Shown: positions 53,042-63,568 of the stretch, one piece after another
How the letters are laid out: every line of letters starts with the position of its first letter
How positions within the stretch are numbered: the stretch's first letter is position 1
Assembly (NCBI GenBank): GCA_029262895.1
Contig: JAJCYM010000019.1
Location: 1 to 64,000, forward strand
Origin: Roseivirga sp.
GTDB taxonomy: Bacteria > Bacteroidota > Bacteroidia > Cytophagales > Cyclobacteriaceae
DNA: 64,000 nt
Reading direction: 5' to 3'
Position numbers and translations under genes: made by a program
The notes under the pieces: model-generated
The model's input: only the letters and a program-made list of their open reading frames with translations
What the model was told of the DNA's origin: nothing
The model's database searches: none

Positions 53042-53285
53042 CTATTCAATTAATAGATATCCTGATCACCTAATTTCCGAATCAATCAATCAACTAAGCA
53101 CCAAATTTCAACCCGAAATAACACTTCATCAACTGAGATTCTTCGTGCCTCAGAATAGGAAAATCAGCTTTGTACGTTACTCTTTCTTTCGCTGAGGAAC
53201 GAAGCGCCTCTAACTGCACAGCGTAAATTCCAAGCACCAAGCACTAAGCACCAAATACTAAATTCAAAAAAACAAATTCCAAATT

Positions 53286-53383
53286 CCAAAACCACCATTG
53301 TGGGTTATCCCTCTGCATGAGTCTTTCTTTTGTTGAACGCTTGCGCCCATAGCTTCAGCGTTGGAGCAGGCACGAAGCATCTC
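53286..53383. repeat. 98-bp intergenic repeat, copy 2
   Basis: Same as copy 1, with GCTTCAGCGTTGGAGC in the palindromic part. Both are noncoding in all frames over their length. Confidence 0.85.
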
Positions 53384-53567
53384 ATAAGTTTACTTAATGT
53401 GTAAACCTATTTCAGGACTAGACACCAATTCCCCAATCTCCCAATTCCCTATTCAACCAATCCCCCAAAAACATTCAACTTAAAAATCAATGTTGGAATC
53501 ATAAAAGCGTAGAAATTATTACCTTGCGCAGCATTTTAAGACATTCTGATTATTACTAATTAATACA

Positions 53568-54794
53568 ATGAGCGAACAAAAAATAACCATAGAAAACGGT
53601 GTACTGGATGTGCCAAACAATCCAACCATTCCATTTATTGAAGGTGATGGTATTGGTGTAGACATTTGGCCTGCTGCACAGCACGTTTTCGACAATGCCG
53701 TAGAAAAAGCCTACGGATCGTCACGATCTATCAATTGGAAGGAAGTTTTGGCTGGAGAAAAAGCATTCAATGCTACCGGTGAGTGGATGCCTGACGCCAC
53801 ACTTGACGCTTTTAGAGAATATTTGGTTGGTATTAAAGGACCATTGACTACACCGGTTGGTGGAGGGATTCGCTCCCTGAATGTTATGCTCAGGCAAGTG
53901 TTGGATCTTTATGCTTGTGTTAGACCTGTAAGGTGGTTTGAAGGAACTCCATCTCCAGTGAAGCAACCAGGGCTCTGTGATATGGTGATTTTCAGAGAGA
54001 ATACTGAGGACATCTATGCAGGAATAGAGTTTGAAAAAGGAACGGAGGATGCCGCAAAATTCGCTGAGCTCATCGAGGAAAATTTCCCTGAGAGATTCAA
54101 GAAAGTAAGGTTTCCTGATACTGCAGGGTATGGCATCAAGCCGGTTTCTGAAGAAGGGACACACAGAATTGTGAAAGGAGCCATTGACTTTGCCTTTGCA
54201 CAGAAAAAGGACTCTGTAACCCTTGTACATAAAGGGAACATCATGAAATTCACAGAAGGTGCTTTCAAGGCATGGGGTTATGAACTAGCTAAAGATGCCT
54301 ACGGTGCTCAGGATTATGAAGGAGGTCCCTGGCAGATTATTGAGAAGGATGGACATAAGGTAATTATCAAAGATGTAATTGCAGATGCCTTCTTGCAACA
54401 AATTCTACTGAGACCAGCCGAATATTCGGTGATAGCCACGCTAAACCTCAATGGAGATTACGTTTCTGATGCCTTGGCAGCAATAGTAGGAGGTATTGGA
54501 ATTGCGCCTGGAGCTAATATTAATTACGTTACAGGTAATGCGATTTTCGAGGCCACTCATGGTACTGCACCAAAGTATGCTGGTCAGGACAAGGTGAATC
54601 CCGGCTCTGTGATTTTGTCTGGAGCAATGATGTTTGAATATATGGGCTGGCACGAGGCCGCTGATCTGATTTACAAAGGCATAGAAAATGCGATCGCAAC
54701 AAAAAGAGTCACTTACGATTTTGAGAGGCTAATGGATGGAGCAACTTTGCTAAAGTGTTCGGAGTTTGGGGATGAGATTGTAAAGAATATGTAA
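53568..54794 (+). CDS. icd: NADP-dependent isocitrate dehydrogenase
   Basis: 408 residues, full length for the homodimeric bacterial enzyme. [14 protein letters not shown] and [20 protein letters not shown] give the substrate-phosphate site, with a conserved serine in [44 protein letters not shown] and [11 protein letters not shown] follow. It oxidises isocitrate to 2-oxoglutarate in the TCA cycle. A short intrinsic terminator follows. Confidence 0.96.
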   Translation: MSEQKITIENGVLDVPNNPTIPFIEGDGIGVDIWPAAQHVFDNAVEKAYGSSRSINWKEVLAGEKAFNATGEWMPDATLDAFREYLVGIKGPLTTPVGGGIRSLNVMLRQVLDLYACVRPVRWFEGTPSPVKQPGLCDMVIFRENTEDIYAGIEFEKGTEDAAKFAELIEENFPERFKKVRFPDTAGYGIKPVSEEGTHRIVKGAIDFAFAQKKDSVTLVHKGNIMKFTEGAFKAWGYELAKDAYGAQDYEGGPWQIIEKDGHKVIIKDVIADAFLQQILLRPAEYSVIATLNLNGDYVSDALAAIVGGIGIAPGANINYVTGNAIFEATHGTAPKYAGQDKVNPGSVILSGAMMFEYMGWHEAADLIYKGIENAIATKRVTYDFERLMDGATLLKCSEFGDEIVKNM

Positions 54795-54796
54795 GT

Positions 54797-54824
54797 AAAA
54801 AGCTCCTGATGGAGCTTTTTTTTA
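54797..54824 (+). terminator. Intrinsic terminator after icd
   Basis: AAAAAGCTCC and GGAGCTTTTT pair around loop TGAT, followed by further T residues. It starts 2 bp after the icd stop codon. Confidence 0.88.
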
Positions 54825-54838
54825 TATACTTATTATTG

Positions 54839-55468
54839 ATGACCGACTTTTTACCATTTTTCCCATTAAAACTGGTGGCCTTCCCGGGCGAGCAAGTCAA
54901 CCTACATATTTTTGAACCGCGCTATCAACAGTTAGTCAATGAATGCCTGGAGAACAACTCCAAATTCGGAATGCCCGTGTTCATCGAAGACCTTATGGAG
55001 CATGGCTCCGAAATGGAAGTTGTGGATTTGGTGAAACAATATCCGGGAGGGGAAATGGATATTGTGACCAAATGTACAAGGGTGTTTTATATAAGGACCT
55101 ACGTGGATAAAGTGAATGGCAAACTCTATGCTGGCGGAGAAGTACAGTACCTTAAGAATATTCAGGATGGAGAAGCCAGTCAATGGAAGCGCTTAATTGC
55201 TTTAGCCACTAACCTTACAGCCATCATTGAATTGCAAGACAAAGTAAAGCTGGAGGAGATGAACAATTCCTTTGAATTGGCACATAAAATAGGCCTATCT
55301 TTAGAACAGGAATGTGAGCTTTTGCAAATGGAACATGAGTCTGCAAGAATACAGTATATGATAAGCCATTTGGAACGTGCCATTCCAATAATTAAAGAAA
55401 TGGAAAGAGCGAAGGAAGTCATTAAAATGAATGGTCATTTTAAGCATCTGGACCCGTTGAATTTCTAA
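54839..55468 (+). CDS. Lon protease N-terminal-like (substrate-binding) domain protein
   Basis: 209 residues from the ATG at 54839 (an upstream ATG at 54809 lies inside the icd terminator). FPLKLVAFPGEQVNLHIFEP and YQQLVNECLENNSKFG are typical of the PUA-like Lon-N domain found as stand-alone proteins in Bacteroidota. There is no AAA or protease domain. It ends 3 bp before nuoA and is probably the first gene of that operon. Confidence 0.88.
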   Translation: MTDFLPFFPLKLVAFPGEQVNLHIFEPRYQQLVNECLENNSKFGMPVFIEDLMEHGSEMEVVDLVKQYPGGEMDIVTKCTRVFYIRTYVDKVNGKLYAGGEVQYLKNIQDGEASQWKRLIALATNLTAIIELQDKVKLEEMNNSFELAHKIGLSLEQECELLQMEHESARIQYMISHLERAIPIIKEMERAKEVIKMNGHFKHLDPLNF

Positions 55469-55471
55469 TTC

Positions 55472-55939
55472 ATGATAGAACCAAACCTTTCAGAGTTCAG
55501 CACCATCTTGATTTTTATCATAGGTGCCTTGGCCTTTGTGATTGTAGGGTTTGCCGTAGCCAGGTTGATCAGGCCAAACAAACCGAATTTTGAAAAACTA
55601 ACCACCTATGAGTCAGGTGAAGATACCGTTGGCAATGCCTGGGGTAGGTTTAATATCCGATTCTATGTCATTGCCATTATTTTCCTGCTCTTTGAGGTAG
55701 AAATTATTTACCTTTTTCCCTGGGCTGTTATTTTTGGAGACAAAGAACTGATTGAAGGCACAGATTGGGCATGGGCTTGGTTTGCCATTGCTGAGATGTT
55801 CATTTTTATTTTTCTTTTGGCCTTGGGCTTGGTCTATGCCTGGAGAAAGGGCTTTTTGGATTGGGTGAAACCGGCTGCCGTGAGCAATACGTTTGAATCA
55901 AAAATTCCTTCTGAAGCCTATAAACATTTGAGAGAATAG
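55472..55939 (+). CDS. nuoA: NADH-quinone oxidoreductase subunit A
   Basis: 155 residues with three membrane helices. Motif [20 protein letters not shown] and the second-helix [20 protein letters not shown] are diagnostic of NuoA. Part of the membrane arm of complex I. Its stop shares a base with the nuoB start. Confidence 0.94.
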   Translation: MIEPNLSEFSTILIFIIGALAFVIVGFAVARLIRPNKPNFEKLTTYESGEDTVGNAWGRFNIRFYVIAIIFLLFEVEIIYLFPWAVIFGDKELIEGTDWAWAWFAIAEMFIFIFLLALGLVYAWRKGFLDWVKPAAVSNTFESKIPSEAYKHLRE

Positions 55940-56463
55940 TGGGACTGCTAGATCAAAAAACCGGACAAGGAGGAGTGATCGTCACCAAGTTTGATGACCT
56001 CATCAATTGGGCGCGTCTGTCATCCATGTGGCCCTTGGGTTTTGGTTTGGCATGCTGCGCGATTGAGTTCATGAGCACCGCTACTACCCCCTATGATCTC
56101 GACCGATTTGGCGTGGTGCCCAGGGCCAGCCCGAGACAATCGGATGTGATGATAGTAATGGGCACAGTCACCTTCAAAATGGCCGACCGTCTGAGAAGAC
56201 TTTATGAGCAAATGCCCGAGCCCCGCTATGTTATTTCTATGGGCTCTTGCTCCAATTGCGGAGGGCCTTATTGGCAGCATGGCTACCATGTAGTTAAAGG
56301 AGTGGATAGAATAGTGCCGGTCGATGTTTATGTGCCAGGTTGCCCACCGAGACCTGAAGCGCTAATTGGAGGCTTGCTAAAACTGCAGGAGAAAATCAGA
56401 CAAGAGACCATTGTGGCCCCAAAAGCCATTGAGAAGTTTTTGGAAAGGGAGGAGACCACATGA
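55939..56463 (+). CDS. nuoB: NADH-quinone oxidoreductase subunit B
   Basis: 174 residues from GTG, overlapping the nuoA stop. Cysteines for the N2 [4Fe-4S] cluster are present: [23 protein letters not shown] and VPGCPPRP. It sits in the quinone-connecting module of complex I. Confidence 0.96.
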   Translation: MGLLDQKTGQGGVIVTKFDDLINWARLSSMWPLGFGLACCAIEFMSTATTPYDLDRFGVVPRASPRQSDVMIVMGTVTFKMADRLRRLYEQMPEPRYVISMGSCSNCGGPYWQHGYHVVKGVDRIVPVDVYVPGCPPRPEALIGGLLKLQEKIRQETIVAPKAIEKFLEREETT

Positions 56464-56948
56464 GTTTCGAGGAGATTGTCGATTTAGTCAAGGTCAAATT
56501 TGGAGGGGGATTTGTTCTGAGTCTGGATGAGCTGGCTACCCCTAAAGCCATGGTCATAGACGCTTCTCGCATTGTTGAACTGATGGTATTCCTGCATGAG
56601 CATGATCAGCTTTATTTCGATTCTCTTTCCTGTATAACTGGATTAGATAATGGGGCGGAGGCCAATACCATGGAAGTGGCCTATAATCTTTATTCCATTC
56701 CTTACAACCATCACCTGATGGTTAAGGTCTCCATTCAAAGAAGTGAACAGCCGGAGGTTGATTCCTTAACCGGAATTTGGAAAACTGCCGACTGGCATGA
56801 GCGGGAAATTTATGATCTGCTCGGGATTAATTTCACTGGTCACCCTGACATGAGAAGAATATTAATGCCTGCTGACTGGGAAGGACATCCACTGAGAAAA
56901 GATTACGCGGAACAAGAATTCTATCGGGGGATCAAAGTAGAGTATTAG
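56460..56948 (+). CDS. nuoC: NADH-quinone oxidoreductase subunit C
   Basis: 162 residues; the 30-kDa subunit signature [20 protein letters not shown] and [11 protein letters not shown] are clear. Overlaps nuoB by 4 bp and nuoD by 1 bp. Confidence 0.95.
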   Translation: MSFEEIVDLVKVKFGGGFVLSLDELATPKAMVIDASRIVELMVFLHEHDQLYFDSLSCITGLDNGAEANTMEVAYNLYSIPYNHHLMVKVSIQRSEQPEVDSLTGIWKTADWHEREIYDLLGINFTGHPDMRRILMPADWEGHPLRKDYAEQEFYRGIKVEY

Positions 56949-58165
56949 TGGCGAATCAGGTTCAATACATATTTGATAATGAAAACCTCAGAAATTCTGA
57001 GCCTCAGAAACATAAACCTGAGGATCTGAAGTCAGAGGAGATGCTGATTAATATTGGCCCACAGCACCCATCCACACATGGGGTACTTCGACTGGAGGTG
57101 GTCACCAATGGTGAAGAAGTGGTATCCGTTATCCCTCACATTGGCTATCTCCACCGATGCTTCGAGAAGCATGCTGAAAGCATGCCCTACAATCAGACCA
57201 TTCCTTTTGTAGATCGCATGGACTACCTGGCCGCTATGAACTCAGAGCATGCCTATGCTATGGGGGTGGAGAAGATGTTAGGGATTCATGGGCAATTGCC
57301 AAAAAGAGTGGAATATATCCGGGTTTTGGTGGCGGAGCTAAACAGATTGGGTTCCCATTTTGTGGCACTAGGTAGCTATGGAGCAGACATTGGCGCCTTG
57401 ACACCATTCTTTTGGATGTTGCGTGACCGTGAGCATATTTTAAGAATGTTGGAGTGGATATGTGGAGCACGTATGCTTTATAATTACATCTGGGTGGGCG
57501 GCCTTTTTTATGACCTTCCAGTTGGTTTTGAAGAGCGGTGCCTGGAATTTACGAGTTATATCAAACCCAAGCTGACAGAGCTCGATACATTGCTCATCAA
57601 TAACAAGATTTTTATAGACCGAACGGCTAATGTTGGCGTTTTGCCCGTTGACCTTGGGATTAATTACGGTATTACCGGTCCTATGCTAAGGGGTTCGGGC
57701 CTAAAATATGACCTGAGAAAGGTGGACGGTTATTCAGTATACCCAGAACTAGACTTTGACATTCCGGTGGGCAAGGGCGAAATGGGTACCATCGGTGATT
57801 GCTGGGATCGCACTTGGGTGCGTGCACAAGAGTGCCGTGAATCAATAAAGATAATTGAGCAATGTCTGGTTCAACTGACTGGTGATCACAAGCGAACCAG
57901 AGATTTTGACCCTCGAAAAATGGTGCCTAAAAAAATCAGGCCTAAAGCTCAGGACTTATATGTACGAGCAGAAAATCCTAAGGGAGAGTTGGGCTTCTTC
58001 TTCCGTGCCGATGGCAGGTCAGATGTTCCGTTTAGATGCAAGGGCAGAGGACCTAGTTTTGTCAATCTCTCCATAATCAATGAGCTCGCCAAAGGCGGAT
58101 TGATTGCAGACTTGATCGCTATTGTAGGCTCTATTGATATCGTGCTGGGCGAGGTTGATCGTTAG
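56948..58165 (+). CDS. nuoD: NADH-quinone oxidoreductase subunit D
   Basis: 405 residues from [19 protein letters not shown] near the start, [19 protein letters not shown] and the C-terminal EVDR give NuoD/49-kDa identity. It forms part of the quinone-binding site. No nuoE follows; the next gene is convergent and overlaps by 4 bp. Confidence 0.96.
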   Translation: MANQVQYIFDNENLRNSEPQKHKPEDLKSEEMLINIGPQHPSTHGVLRLEVVTNGEEVVSVIPHIGYLHRCFEKHAESMPYNQTIPFVDRMDYLAAMNSEHAYAMGVEKMLGIHGQLPKRVEYIRVLVAELNRLGSHFVALGSYGADIGALTPFFWMLRDREHILRMLEWICGARMLYNYIWVGGLFYDLPVGFEERCLEFTSYIKPKLTELDTLLINNKIFIDRTANVGVLPVDLGINYGITGPMLRGSGLKYDLRKVDGYSVYPELDFDIPVGKGEMGTIGDCWDRTWVRAQECRESIKIIEQCLVQLTGDHKRTRDFDPRKMVPKKIRPKAQDLYVRAENPKGELGFFFRADGRSDVPFRCKGRGPSFVNLSIINELAKGGLIADLIAIVGSIDIVLGEVDR

Positions 58166-58908
58166 AGCAACAGTTCAATATTGTTCTCTCTAATATAGGC
58201 GCGGCCACCCTTCCATTTGATTTGAATCCAAATATCGGTTTTGCTGATGATCTCCACCTTGTGCCCATCACTCACAACTTCTACCAGATCAGCACCTGCA
58301 GATGGTCCGGACATGAGATAGCTACTGCCTCCGGTAATAATGCCTTTGTCTTCAATTTGAGCAAAGTTGACGAGGTAGAAGATCAAAACCAGAACAGCAA
58401 AGAGGCCAATACCGAGTCCCGGAGAAAACTGATTATGCTTGCTCTTTTTTCGAAAAATCATGGAGAGGATCAAAACAGCCAGGGCAACAAACACAAGTAC
58501 AAATAAGTAGCGGTATTTATCGTAAAAATTAAGGAGGTAATCCCAGTCGCTCGTCTTATAACCTTCGAGCCCGTTTTGATCCGCGAGTTCTGTCATTTTG
58601 GCCAAAACTTTCTTGTCAGAAGTAAGGCCATAATATTGATCAAGACTGATTAGGGCTTTGCTCAGATTGTCTAAGCCTTCATAAATATATGCCATGCGAA
58701 GGAGCATGGCAGGGGAAGCTTTTTTTTCAACGGTAAGTATGTCTTCATAGATATCCAGCGACTCCGTATATTTTCTTTTGTCAAAAAGAGAGTCTGCCTT
58801 GGAGAGGTTGATTGTAAGCTCCTGACTATAAGATATTTGAAAAGAAAATGTAAGCAAGAAGAAAAACACTCCGAGAAATTTAGAAAGTCGCATTTGTATT
58901 TTATTCAT
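58162..58908 (-). CDS. BatE-like TPR and SH3 domain membrane protein
   Basis: 248 residues. Signal peptide (about 1-28), a helical TPR-like region ([20 protein letters not shown]), two membrane helices around 134-151 and 166-184, then a bacterial SH3 domain ([20 protein letters not shown] to [14 protein letters not shown]). Domain order resembles BatE proteins, but no other bat genes are nearby, so the name is only suggestive. It is convergent with nuoD. Confidence 0.72.
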   Translation of the reverse strand: MNKIQMRLSKFLGVFFFLLTFSFQISYSQELTINLSKADSLFDKRKYTESLDIYEDILTVEKKASPAMLLRMAYIYEGLDNLSKALISLDQYYGLTSDKKVLAKMTELADQNGLEGYKTSDWDYLLNFYDKYRYLFVLVFVALAVLILSMIFRKKSKHNQFSPGLGIGLFAVLVLIFYLVNFAQIEDKGIITGGSSYLMSGPSAGADLVEVVSDGHKVEIISKTDIWIQIKWKGGRAYIRENNIELLL

Positions 58909-58923
58909 TACCTCTTACCTTTG
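58893..58923 (+). promoter_or_regulatory. tRNA-Lys promoter
   Basis: TTTG at 58893-58896, a 19-bp spacer and TACCTTTG at 58916-58923, an exact fit to the Bacteroidota consensus. The -33 part overlaps the first codons of the BatE-like gene on the other strand. Confidence 0.8.
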
Positions 58924-58970
58924 CAGTCGCAATTAAGAAAAACGCTCTTAATTGACAAAATAAAACTATT

Positions 58971-59043
58971 GATTCGGTAGCTCAGCTGGTAGAGCATCTC
59001 CCTTTTAAGGAGAGGGTCCTGGGTTCGAGCCCCAGCCGAGTCA
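58971..59043 (+). tRNA. tRNA-Lys (anticodon UUU)
   Basis: 73 nt without encoded CCA. The acceptor stem GATTCGG pairs with CCGAGTC (one G-T), the anticodon stem TCTCC/GGAGA encloses CTTTTAA with anticodon TTT, the D arm contains AGCTCAGCTGGTAGAGC and the T arm GGTTCGAGCCCC. Followed by a terminator. Confidence 0.97.
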
Positions 59044-59048
59044 CTTCA

Positions 59049-59078
59049 AACTCCGAAGGCAACTTCGGAGTTTTTTTT
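59049..59078 (+). terminator. Intrinsic terminator after tRNA-Lys
   Basis: AACTCCGAAG, loop GCAA, CTTCGGAGTT: a perfect 10-bp stem followed by a run of T. Confidence 0.92.
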
Positions 59079-59239
59079 ATGCTCTTTTGGTTGTGATCTG
59101 ACCATCTCGATTTGACGTTGAGGGCCATGGCATACTTGCAACTTCCGACAATCACATGAACATGTTAAATGCTGCTCTAAACTGACCTTTAGAGCAAGAT
59201 TCTGCGTAGGCCTGAATACATTCCAGACCAACCATAATT

Positions 59240-60463
59240 ATGAAAAAGATTTACAGCTATCTCCTGGTCAGTGTGCTTGCCTGTTTTTGTATTCATTCTG
59301 TTCTTGCTCAGCAATCAAATATAGGTGTTCGTACAAGGTCCGTCACCGATACCATTATAGGAGCTGTAGGAGAAATAGAAAGTGATCGCTTAGGAAACTT
59401 GTTTGTTGCCAGCTTTCAGGAAAAGATATGGAAAGTGTCCCCATGGGGTGATGTTGAGGTTTTTCACGATGGAGGGTACGGTGCTTCGGGTAATGCAATG
59501 GACAAGCAAGGCAACCTATATCAGGCAAATATCTACGGTGCTACCATCATTAAAATCAACAGATATACTAAAGAAGTTACAGAAGTTGCCAACGAGGGGC
59601 TGGTTGGTCCTGTGGGTTTGACCTTTAAAAAGGATGACTTATATATATGTGACTGCAATGCCAATTACATTTCGAAAATGGGTAAGGATCAAAAAGTCGT
59701 GCCATTCTCTAAGAGTCCCTTATTCAAATGCCCCAATGGAATAACGGTTGGAAGTGACGGCAACCTTTATGTAGTAAATTATAGTAATCCTAATGTTGTG
59801 AAAATTGACAATCAGGGAAATGCTACACTTTTCGCAACGCTGCCTGCAACTTCTGGTGGACATATTATTCAGTATGGACCTAATTTTTACATAACAAGTT
59901 TCTTTGATCACAAGATTTTTAAAGTTTCACTTGGTGGTGTTATTACTCACTTTGCTGGTACGGGCAATCCGGGTATTAAAAATGGTTCTGGTTTGGAGTC
60001 GCAGTTTTATAATCCCAATGGAATTGCAATGGCAAACGGGCGTCTTTTTATAAATGACAAAATACCGGCTACTAATAAACAGCCAACGCGAACAGTTATA
60101 CGTGAAATAGCATTCACAGATTTTGGTAGATTGATGACCAGGACGATGAATGCTCAAGGGCCGACAGAAATCAAAAAAGTCTATAGAGACTATAAAGCAC
60201 ATCCATCTTTTAAAAATGACAATGTTGAACCTGCCGCGAATCAGATGGGATATGCCTTGCTCAATCAAAAGAAAATGGAAAATGCCATCGCACTTTTTGA
60301 AATGAATACTGAATTTTATCCTAAATCTTTTAACACTTGGGATAGTCTGGCGGAAGCCCATTTGCTAAATGGAGATAAGAAGAATGCTAAGAAATTCTAT
60401 AAGAAGTCTCTTGAGTTGAATCCTCAGAACACGAATGCCATAGACAAGTTAAAGGGCCTCTGA
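59240..60463 (+). CDS. Secreted NHL/SMP-30-like beta-propeller protein with C-terminal TPR
   Basis: 407 residues. Signal peptide ends near FCIHSVLAQ (about 24). Repeated propeller blades (GEIESDRLGNLFVASFQEKI, GLTFKKDDLYICDC, NGITVGSDGNLYVVNY, GIAMANGRLFIND) indicate an NHL or SMP-30/gluconolactonase-like fold; the metal-ligand residues of the lactonase cannot be assigned with confidence. The last ~80 residues form TPR helices (ANQMGYALLNQKKMENAIAL, DSLAEAHLLNGDKKNAKKFY). Substrate unknown. Confidence 0.78.
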   Translation: MKKIYSYLLVSVLACFCIHSVLAQQSNIGVRTRSVTDTIIGAVGEIESDRLGNLFVASFQEKIWKVSPWGDVEVFHDGGYGASGNAMDKQGNLYQANIYGATIIKINRYTKEVTEVANEGLVGPVGLTFKKDDLYICDCNANYISKMGKDQKVVPFSKSPLFKCPNGITVGSDGNLYVVNYSNPNVVKIDNQGNATLFATLPATSGGHIIQYGPNFYITSFFDHKIFKVSLGGVITHFAGTGNPGIKNGSGLESQFYNPNGIAMANGRLFINDKIPATNKQPTRTVIREIAFTDFGRLMTRTMNAQGPTEIKKVYRDYKAHPSFKNDNVEPAANQMGYALLNQKKMENAIALFEMNTEFYPKSFNTWDSLAEAHLLNGDKKNAKKFYKKSLELNPQNTNAIDKLKGL

Positions 60464-60530
60464 TCCCACATCGATTTCGAATTAAACCTTCTTTCATGTA
60501 ACCCAAGACTAATTGCGCGGTCTATTAGTT

Positions 60531-60580
60531 CTACAATTAGGAAATTAATAATTTAAACTCTACATTTAGGAAACTAATAA
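60531..60580 (+). promoter_or_regulatory. Tandem 21-bp operator-like repeats upstream of PadR gene 2
   Basis: 21-bp direct repeats at 60531-60551 and 60560-60580 agree at 19 positions; the core is TTAGGAAA(T/C)TAATAA. Start-to-start spacing is 29 bp and the second copy ends 10 bp before the ATG. The arrangement parallels that before PadR gene 1 although the motif differs. Confidence 0.65.
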
Positions 60581-60590
60581 ATCAGACAAA

Positions 60591-60923
60591 ATGAAAGGAA
60601 CCTATTTGGGGGAGTTTGAGGAGATCGTTTTGCTCACCATTGGAGTACTTCAGGACGAAGCCTATGGTGTAGCCATTAAGCTTGAGATAGAAGCCAGAAC
60701 CAAGAGAACGCCAAGTATTGGCGCACTACATTCTGCCCTCAGCAGACTTGAAGATAAAGGCTTTATAGAATCACATGAAGGAGGGGCAACCCAATCCAGA
60801 GGAGGTCGGAGAAAACGGTTTTATAATATAACAGCGGCTGGTAAAAGAACCTTGATCAAAGCGAATGAACTGAGGAACGAGTTGTTCGACCTCATCCCGA
60901 ACTTGTCATTTAAGGGTCTTTGA
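60591..60923 (+). CDS. PadR family transcriptional repressor
   Basis: 110 residues: LGEFEEIVLLTIGVLQDEAYG, helix-turn-helix with SIGALHSALSRLEDKGFIES and the wing SRGGRRKRFYNITAAGK. Same short PadR group as gene 1 but clearly a separate sequence, with its own operator motif. The permease gene starts at a TTG overlapping its stop codon. Confidence 0.92.
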   Translation: MKGTYLGEFEEIVLLTIGVLQDEAYGVAIKLEIEARTKRTPSIGALHSALSRLEDKGFIESHEGGATQSRGGRRKRFYNITAAGKRTLIKANELRNELFDLIPNLSFKGL

Positions 60924-63568
60924 AGAAGGGTAAATCACTATATCCACCGCGTTGGGCCAATCGCTTGTTGAAGTGGTTTTGCTCAGAGGAACATGCTGAG
61001 ATTCTTCAGGGTGACCTGGAAGAACTCTACCAATTCCGGTTGGAAAAACACGGCAAATGGAGGTCAAAGCTTCATTATATCAAGGATGTCTTTGATATGA
61101 TGCGTCCATTTGCTTTGAAGAAAAAAAGGTCAAAAGTCAAAAATAATTCAATAGCCATGTACAAAAACTATTTCAAAATCTCATTCCGGAACATGCTTAG
61201 GCACAAGGTATTTTCAGGAATCAATATTGCAGGCCTCTCTATAGGGGTAGCCTGCTTCTTAGTCATTTTCTCCTATGTTCATGATGAACTCAGTTATGAT
61301 CGCTACCATGAACATGCTAATGATATCTATCGTGTGGTGTCAGAAAATATGAATCAGGACGGTGAAGTGGCCCGTGTTTTCACTTATACATCTCCAATGC
61401 ATGGTAAGGTACTCAGGGAAGACTATGCCCAAGTAGTCACATCCGTAAGATTTAACCAGTGGAATTTTCCTATCATCAAATATGGTGAGAAACAGTTCAA
61501 TGAGAGTTTCTTCAATTTTGTTGAACCAACCATTTTTGATGTCTTCAGCTTTAAATTTATTGAAGGGACCCCTGAAAATGCCTTAACTGAGCCTTTGACA
61601 GTTATTCTTACTGAATCAACTGCCAAGAAATATTTCGAAGATACTCCTGCATTTGGGAAAGTTATCCAGTATGTGGAAGGTGGTGAAAGTAGAGACTTCA
61701 AGGTCATTGGAGTGATCGAAGATTTCCCGGAGCATTCTCACATGTCTTATAACTTCCTGGCTTCCTGGAATACAGTTGATGACGGTACAAACCCCAGAGC
61801 TTTTGATGACTACTATGGTAATTACAATTATGCGACTTATATCAGAATTGAAAGAAATAGCCGCATTGATGATCTCACAGCACAAATGCCTGCTATGTTG
61901 GACAAATATATCGATGACATCGAGAGCTTTACGCCCAGTACAAAGCTTAATTTGAGGTTCCAAAAACTGACTGATATACATCTCAATGCAACTGCCGGAG
62001 CTGGTGGCACGAGCAATGTCTACTATGTTAATCTTTTTGCAGTCATCGGCATCTTGGTGTTGGTGATTGCCTGTATCAATTATATGAATCTGGCTACCGC
62101 CAAATACTCCTCTCGCCTAAAAGAAATTGGGGTAAGAAAGGTAATGGGTGCTGGCAAGCGAAATATAACCTACCAGTTTCTTACCGAATCCACCTTTTAT
62201 GCCCTTATAGCTCTGATATTGGGCTATGGTATTGCCTTGTTGACCTTACCATCTGTGAACGGATTTTCGGGTAAAAACCTGTCTTTGAACCCACTTGAAA
62301 ATGGTGTGTTGCTTGTGTCCATTGTTGGTCTTGTCCTCTTTGTAGGTTTGGTTGCAGGAAGTTACCCCGCTGTATTTATGTCGAGGCTTAATGTGGTAAA
62401 TGCACTTAAGGGTGGGAAATCTAAATTGGGCAGTAAATCCTTGTTTCGTACTGTCCTGGTCGTGTTTCAGTTTGCCGTTACCACCGCACTAATTACTAGT
62501 GTTGTGGTTGTAGAGCGGCAAATTAATTTTCTTCATACAAAAGATCCGGGCTTTGACCGAGAGTTGCTGGTGAACTATCCTTTGACACCGAAAATGTACG
62601 AGCAATTAGATGTGGTGAAAAACGAACTGCTGTCCAACCCGAACATTATTGCGGCAGCGGCATCAACCCGAATCCCTACCACCCGACTAGGCGATGCCGG
62701 TGGAGCTAAAACATTTCATGAAGGGGCAGGAAAAGTGGTGGATTTCAGACTGCCGTTTATTCGAATTGATGAAGATTTTCTTTCTGTTTATGATATTGAG
62801 TTGATTGCTGGTGAAGGATTTGCAGAACCCCTTTCTGATAGCACACAACGGTTTATACTCAATGCCACAGCAGTAAAACAGTTGGGGTGGCAAAGTCCCG
62901 AGGAGGCCATTGGCCAAAAGATAGAATACGCCTGGTTTATAGGCTTTGTGACAGGTGTAGTTCAGGACTTCAACTTTGAGTCAATGCATGCGGCCATTCA
63001 ACCTATGATCATGATGAATGACTCACGCTTCAAGCGACAGATTTCGATAAAAATTAGCGGTTCCAATACCCCCGCAACCATCAATTTTATGGAGGAGCAA
63101 TTCAAACGGTATAATCCCGATCGTGATTTCAGCCCGGCATTTCTGGATGAGTTGTTTGGTGCACAATATCAAGGAGAGCAAAAGCTAAGTCAAATTTCAA
63201 AGCTCTTTTCCCTGATAGCCATAGTGATAGCCTGTATGGGCTTATTGGGGCTCGTTTCATACACTATGGAACAGCGGTCAAAGGAACTTAGCGTCAGAAA
63301 GGTGCTTGGAGCCTCGGTAAACAGCATCCTGTTTATGGTGAACAAAGGCTATGCAGGAATGATTTTTATTGCCTTTCTGATTTCCATACCCGTTGCATTT
63401 TACTTTTTGAATGATTGGCTTGAGTCTTTCGCCTATCATATAAATATCGGAGTTGGGCTTATCGCATTTTCCGGTTTACTGGCATTGGTGATTGCCGTGA
63501 TTACTATATGTACACAGGCGCTAAGGGCAGCACTTTCAAATCCGATTGACTCTTTGAGAAGTGAGTAA
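60920..63568 (+). CDS. MacB/FtsX-type ABC transporter permease with prefix domain
   Basis: 882 residues from a TTG overlapping the PadR stop by 4 bp; no ATG is available before the conserved prefix. Prefix (ILQGDLEELYQFRLEKHGKW), first helix (GINIAGLSIGVACFLVIF), periplasmic core, FtsX block with KEIGVRKVMGAGK, second core and final block with KELSVRKVLGAS. No ATPase is visible next to it. The next permease overlaps its end by 8 bp. Confidence 0.88.
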   Translation: MKKGKSLYPPRWANRLLKWFCSEEHAEILQGDLEELYQFRLEKHGKWRSKLHYIKDVFDMMRPFALKKKRSKVKNNSIAMYKNYFKISFRNMLRHKVFSGINIAGLSIGVACFLVIFSYVHDELSYDRYHEHANDIYRVVSENMNQDGEVARVFTYTSPMHGKVLREDYAQVVTSVRFNQWNFPIIKYGEKQFNESFFNFVEPTIFDVFSFKFIEGTPENALTEPLTVILTESTAKKYFEDTPAFGKVIQYVEGGESRDFKVIGVIEDFPEHSHMSYNFLASWNTVDDGTNPRAFDDYYGNYNYATYIRIERNSRIDDLTAQMPAMLDKYIDDIESFTPSTKLNLRFQKLTDIHLNATAGAGGTSNVYYVNLFAVIGILVLVIACINYMNLATAKYSSRLKEIGVRKVMGAGKRNITYQFLTESTFYALIALILGYGIALLTLPSVNGFSGKNLSLNPLENGVLLVSIVGLVLFVGLVAGSYPAVFMSRLNVVNALKGGKSKLGSKSLFRTVLVVFQFAVTTALITSVVVVERQINFLHTKDPGFDRELLVNYPLTPKMYEQLDVVKNELLSNPNIIAAAASTRIPTTRLGDAGGAKTFHEGAGKVVDFRLPFIRIDEDFLSVYDIELIAGEGFAEPLSDSTQRFILNATAVKQLGWQSPEEAIGQKIEYAWFIGFVTGVVQDFNFESMHAAIQPMIMMNDSRFKRQISIKISGSNTPATINFMEEQFKRYNPDRDFSPAFLDELFGAQYQGEQKLSQISKLFSLIAIVIACMGLLGLVSYTMEQRSKELSVRKVLGASVNSILFMVNKGYAGMIFIAFLISIPVAFYFLNDWLESFAYHINIGVGLIAFSGLLALVIAVITICTQALRAALSNPIDSLRSE

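Larger units (their letters stand above)
52869..53567. other. 699-bp intergenic region with two 98-bp repeats and G-poor tracts
   Basis: No gene is visible. Two 98-bp direct repeats (52944-53041, 53286-53383) alternate with strands nearly free of G (for example CAAGCACCAAGCACTAAGCA). A weak TACCTTGC box near 53521-53528 might serve icd. Confidence 0.6.

Noticed and set aside
59046-59231. 61-residue minus-strand ORF near tRNA-Lys
   Set aside because: It overlaps the tRNA terminator and has no supporting features.
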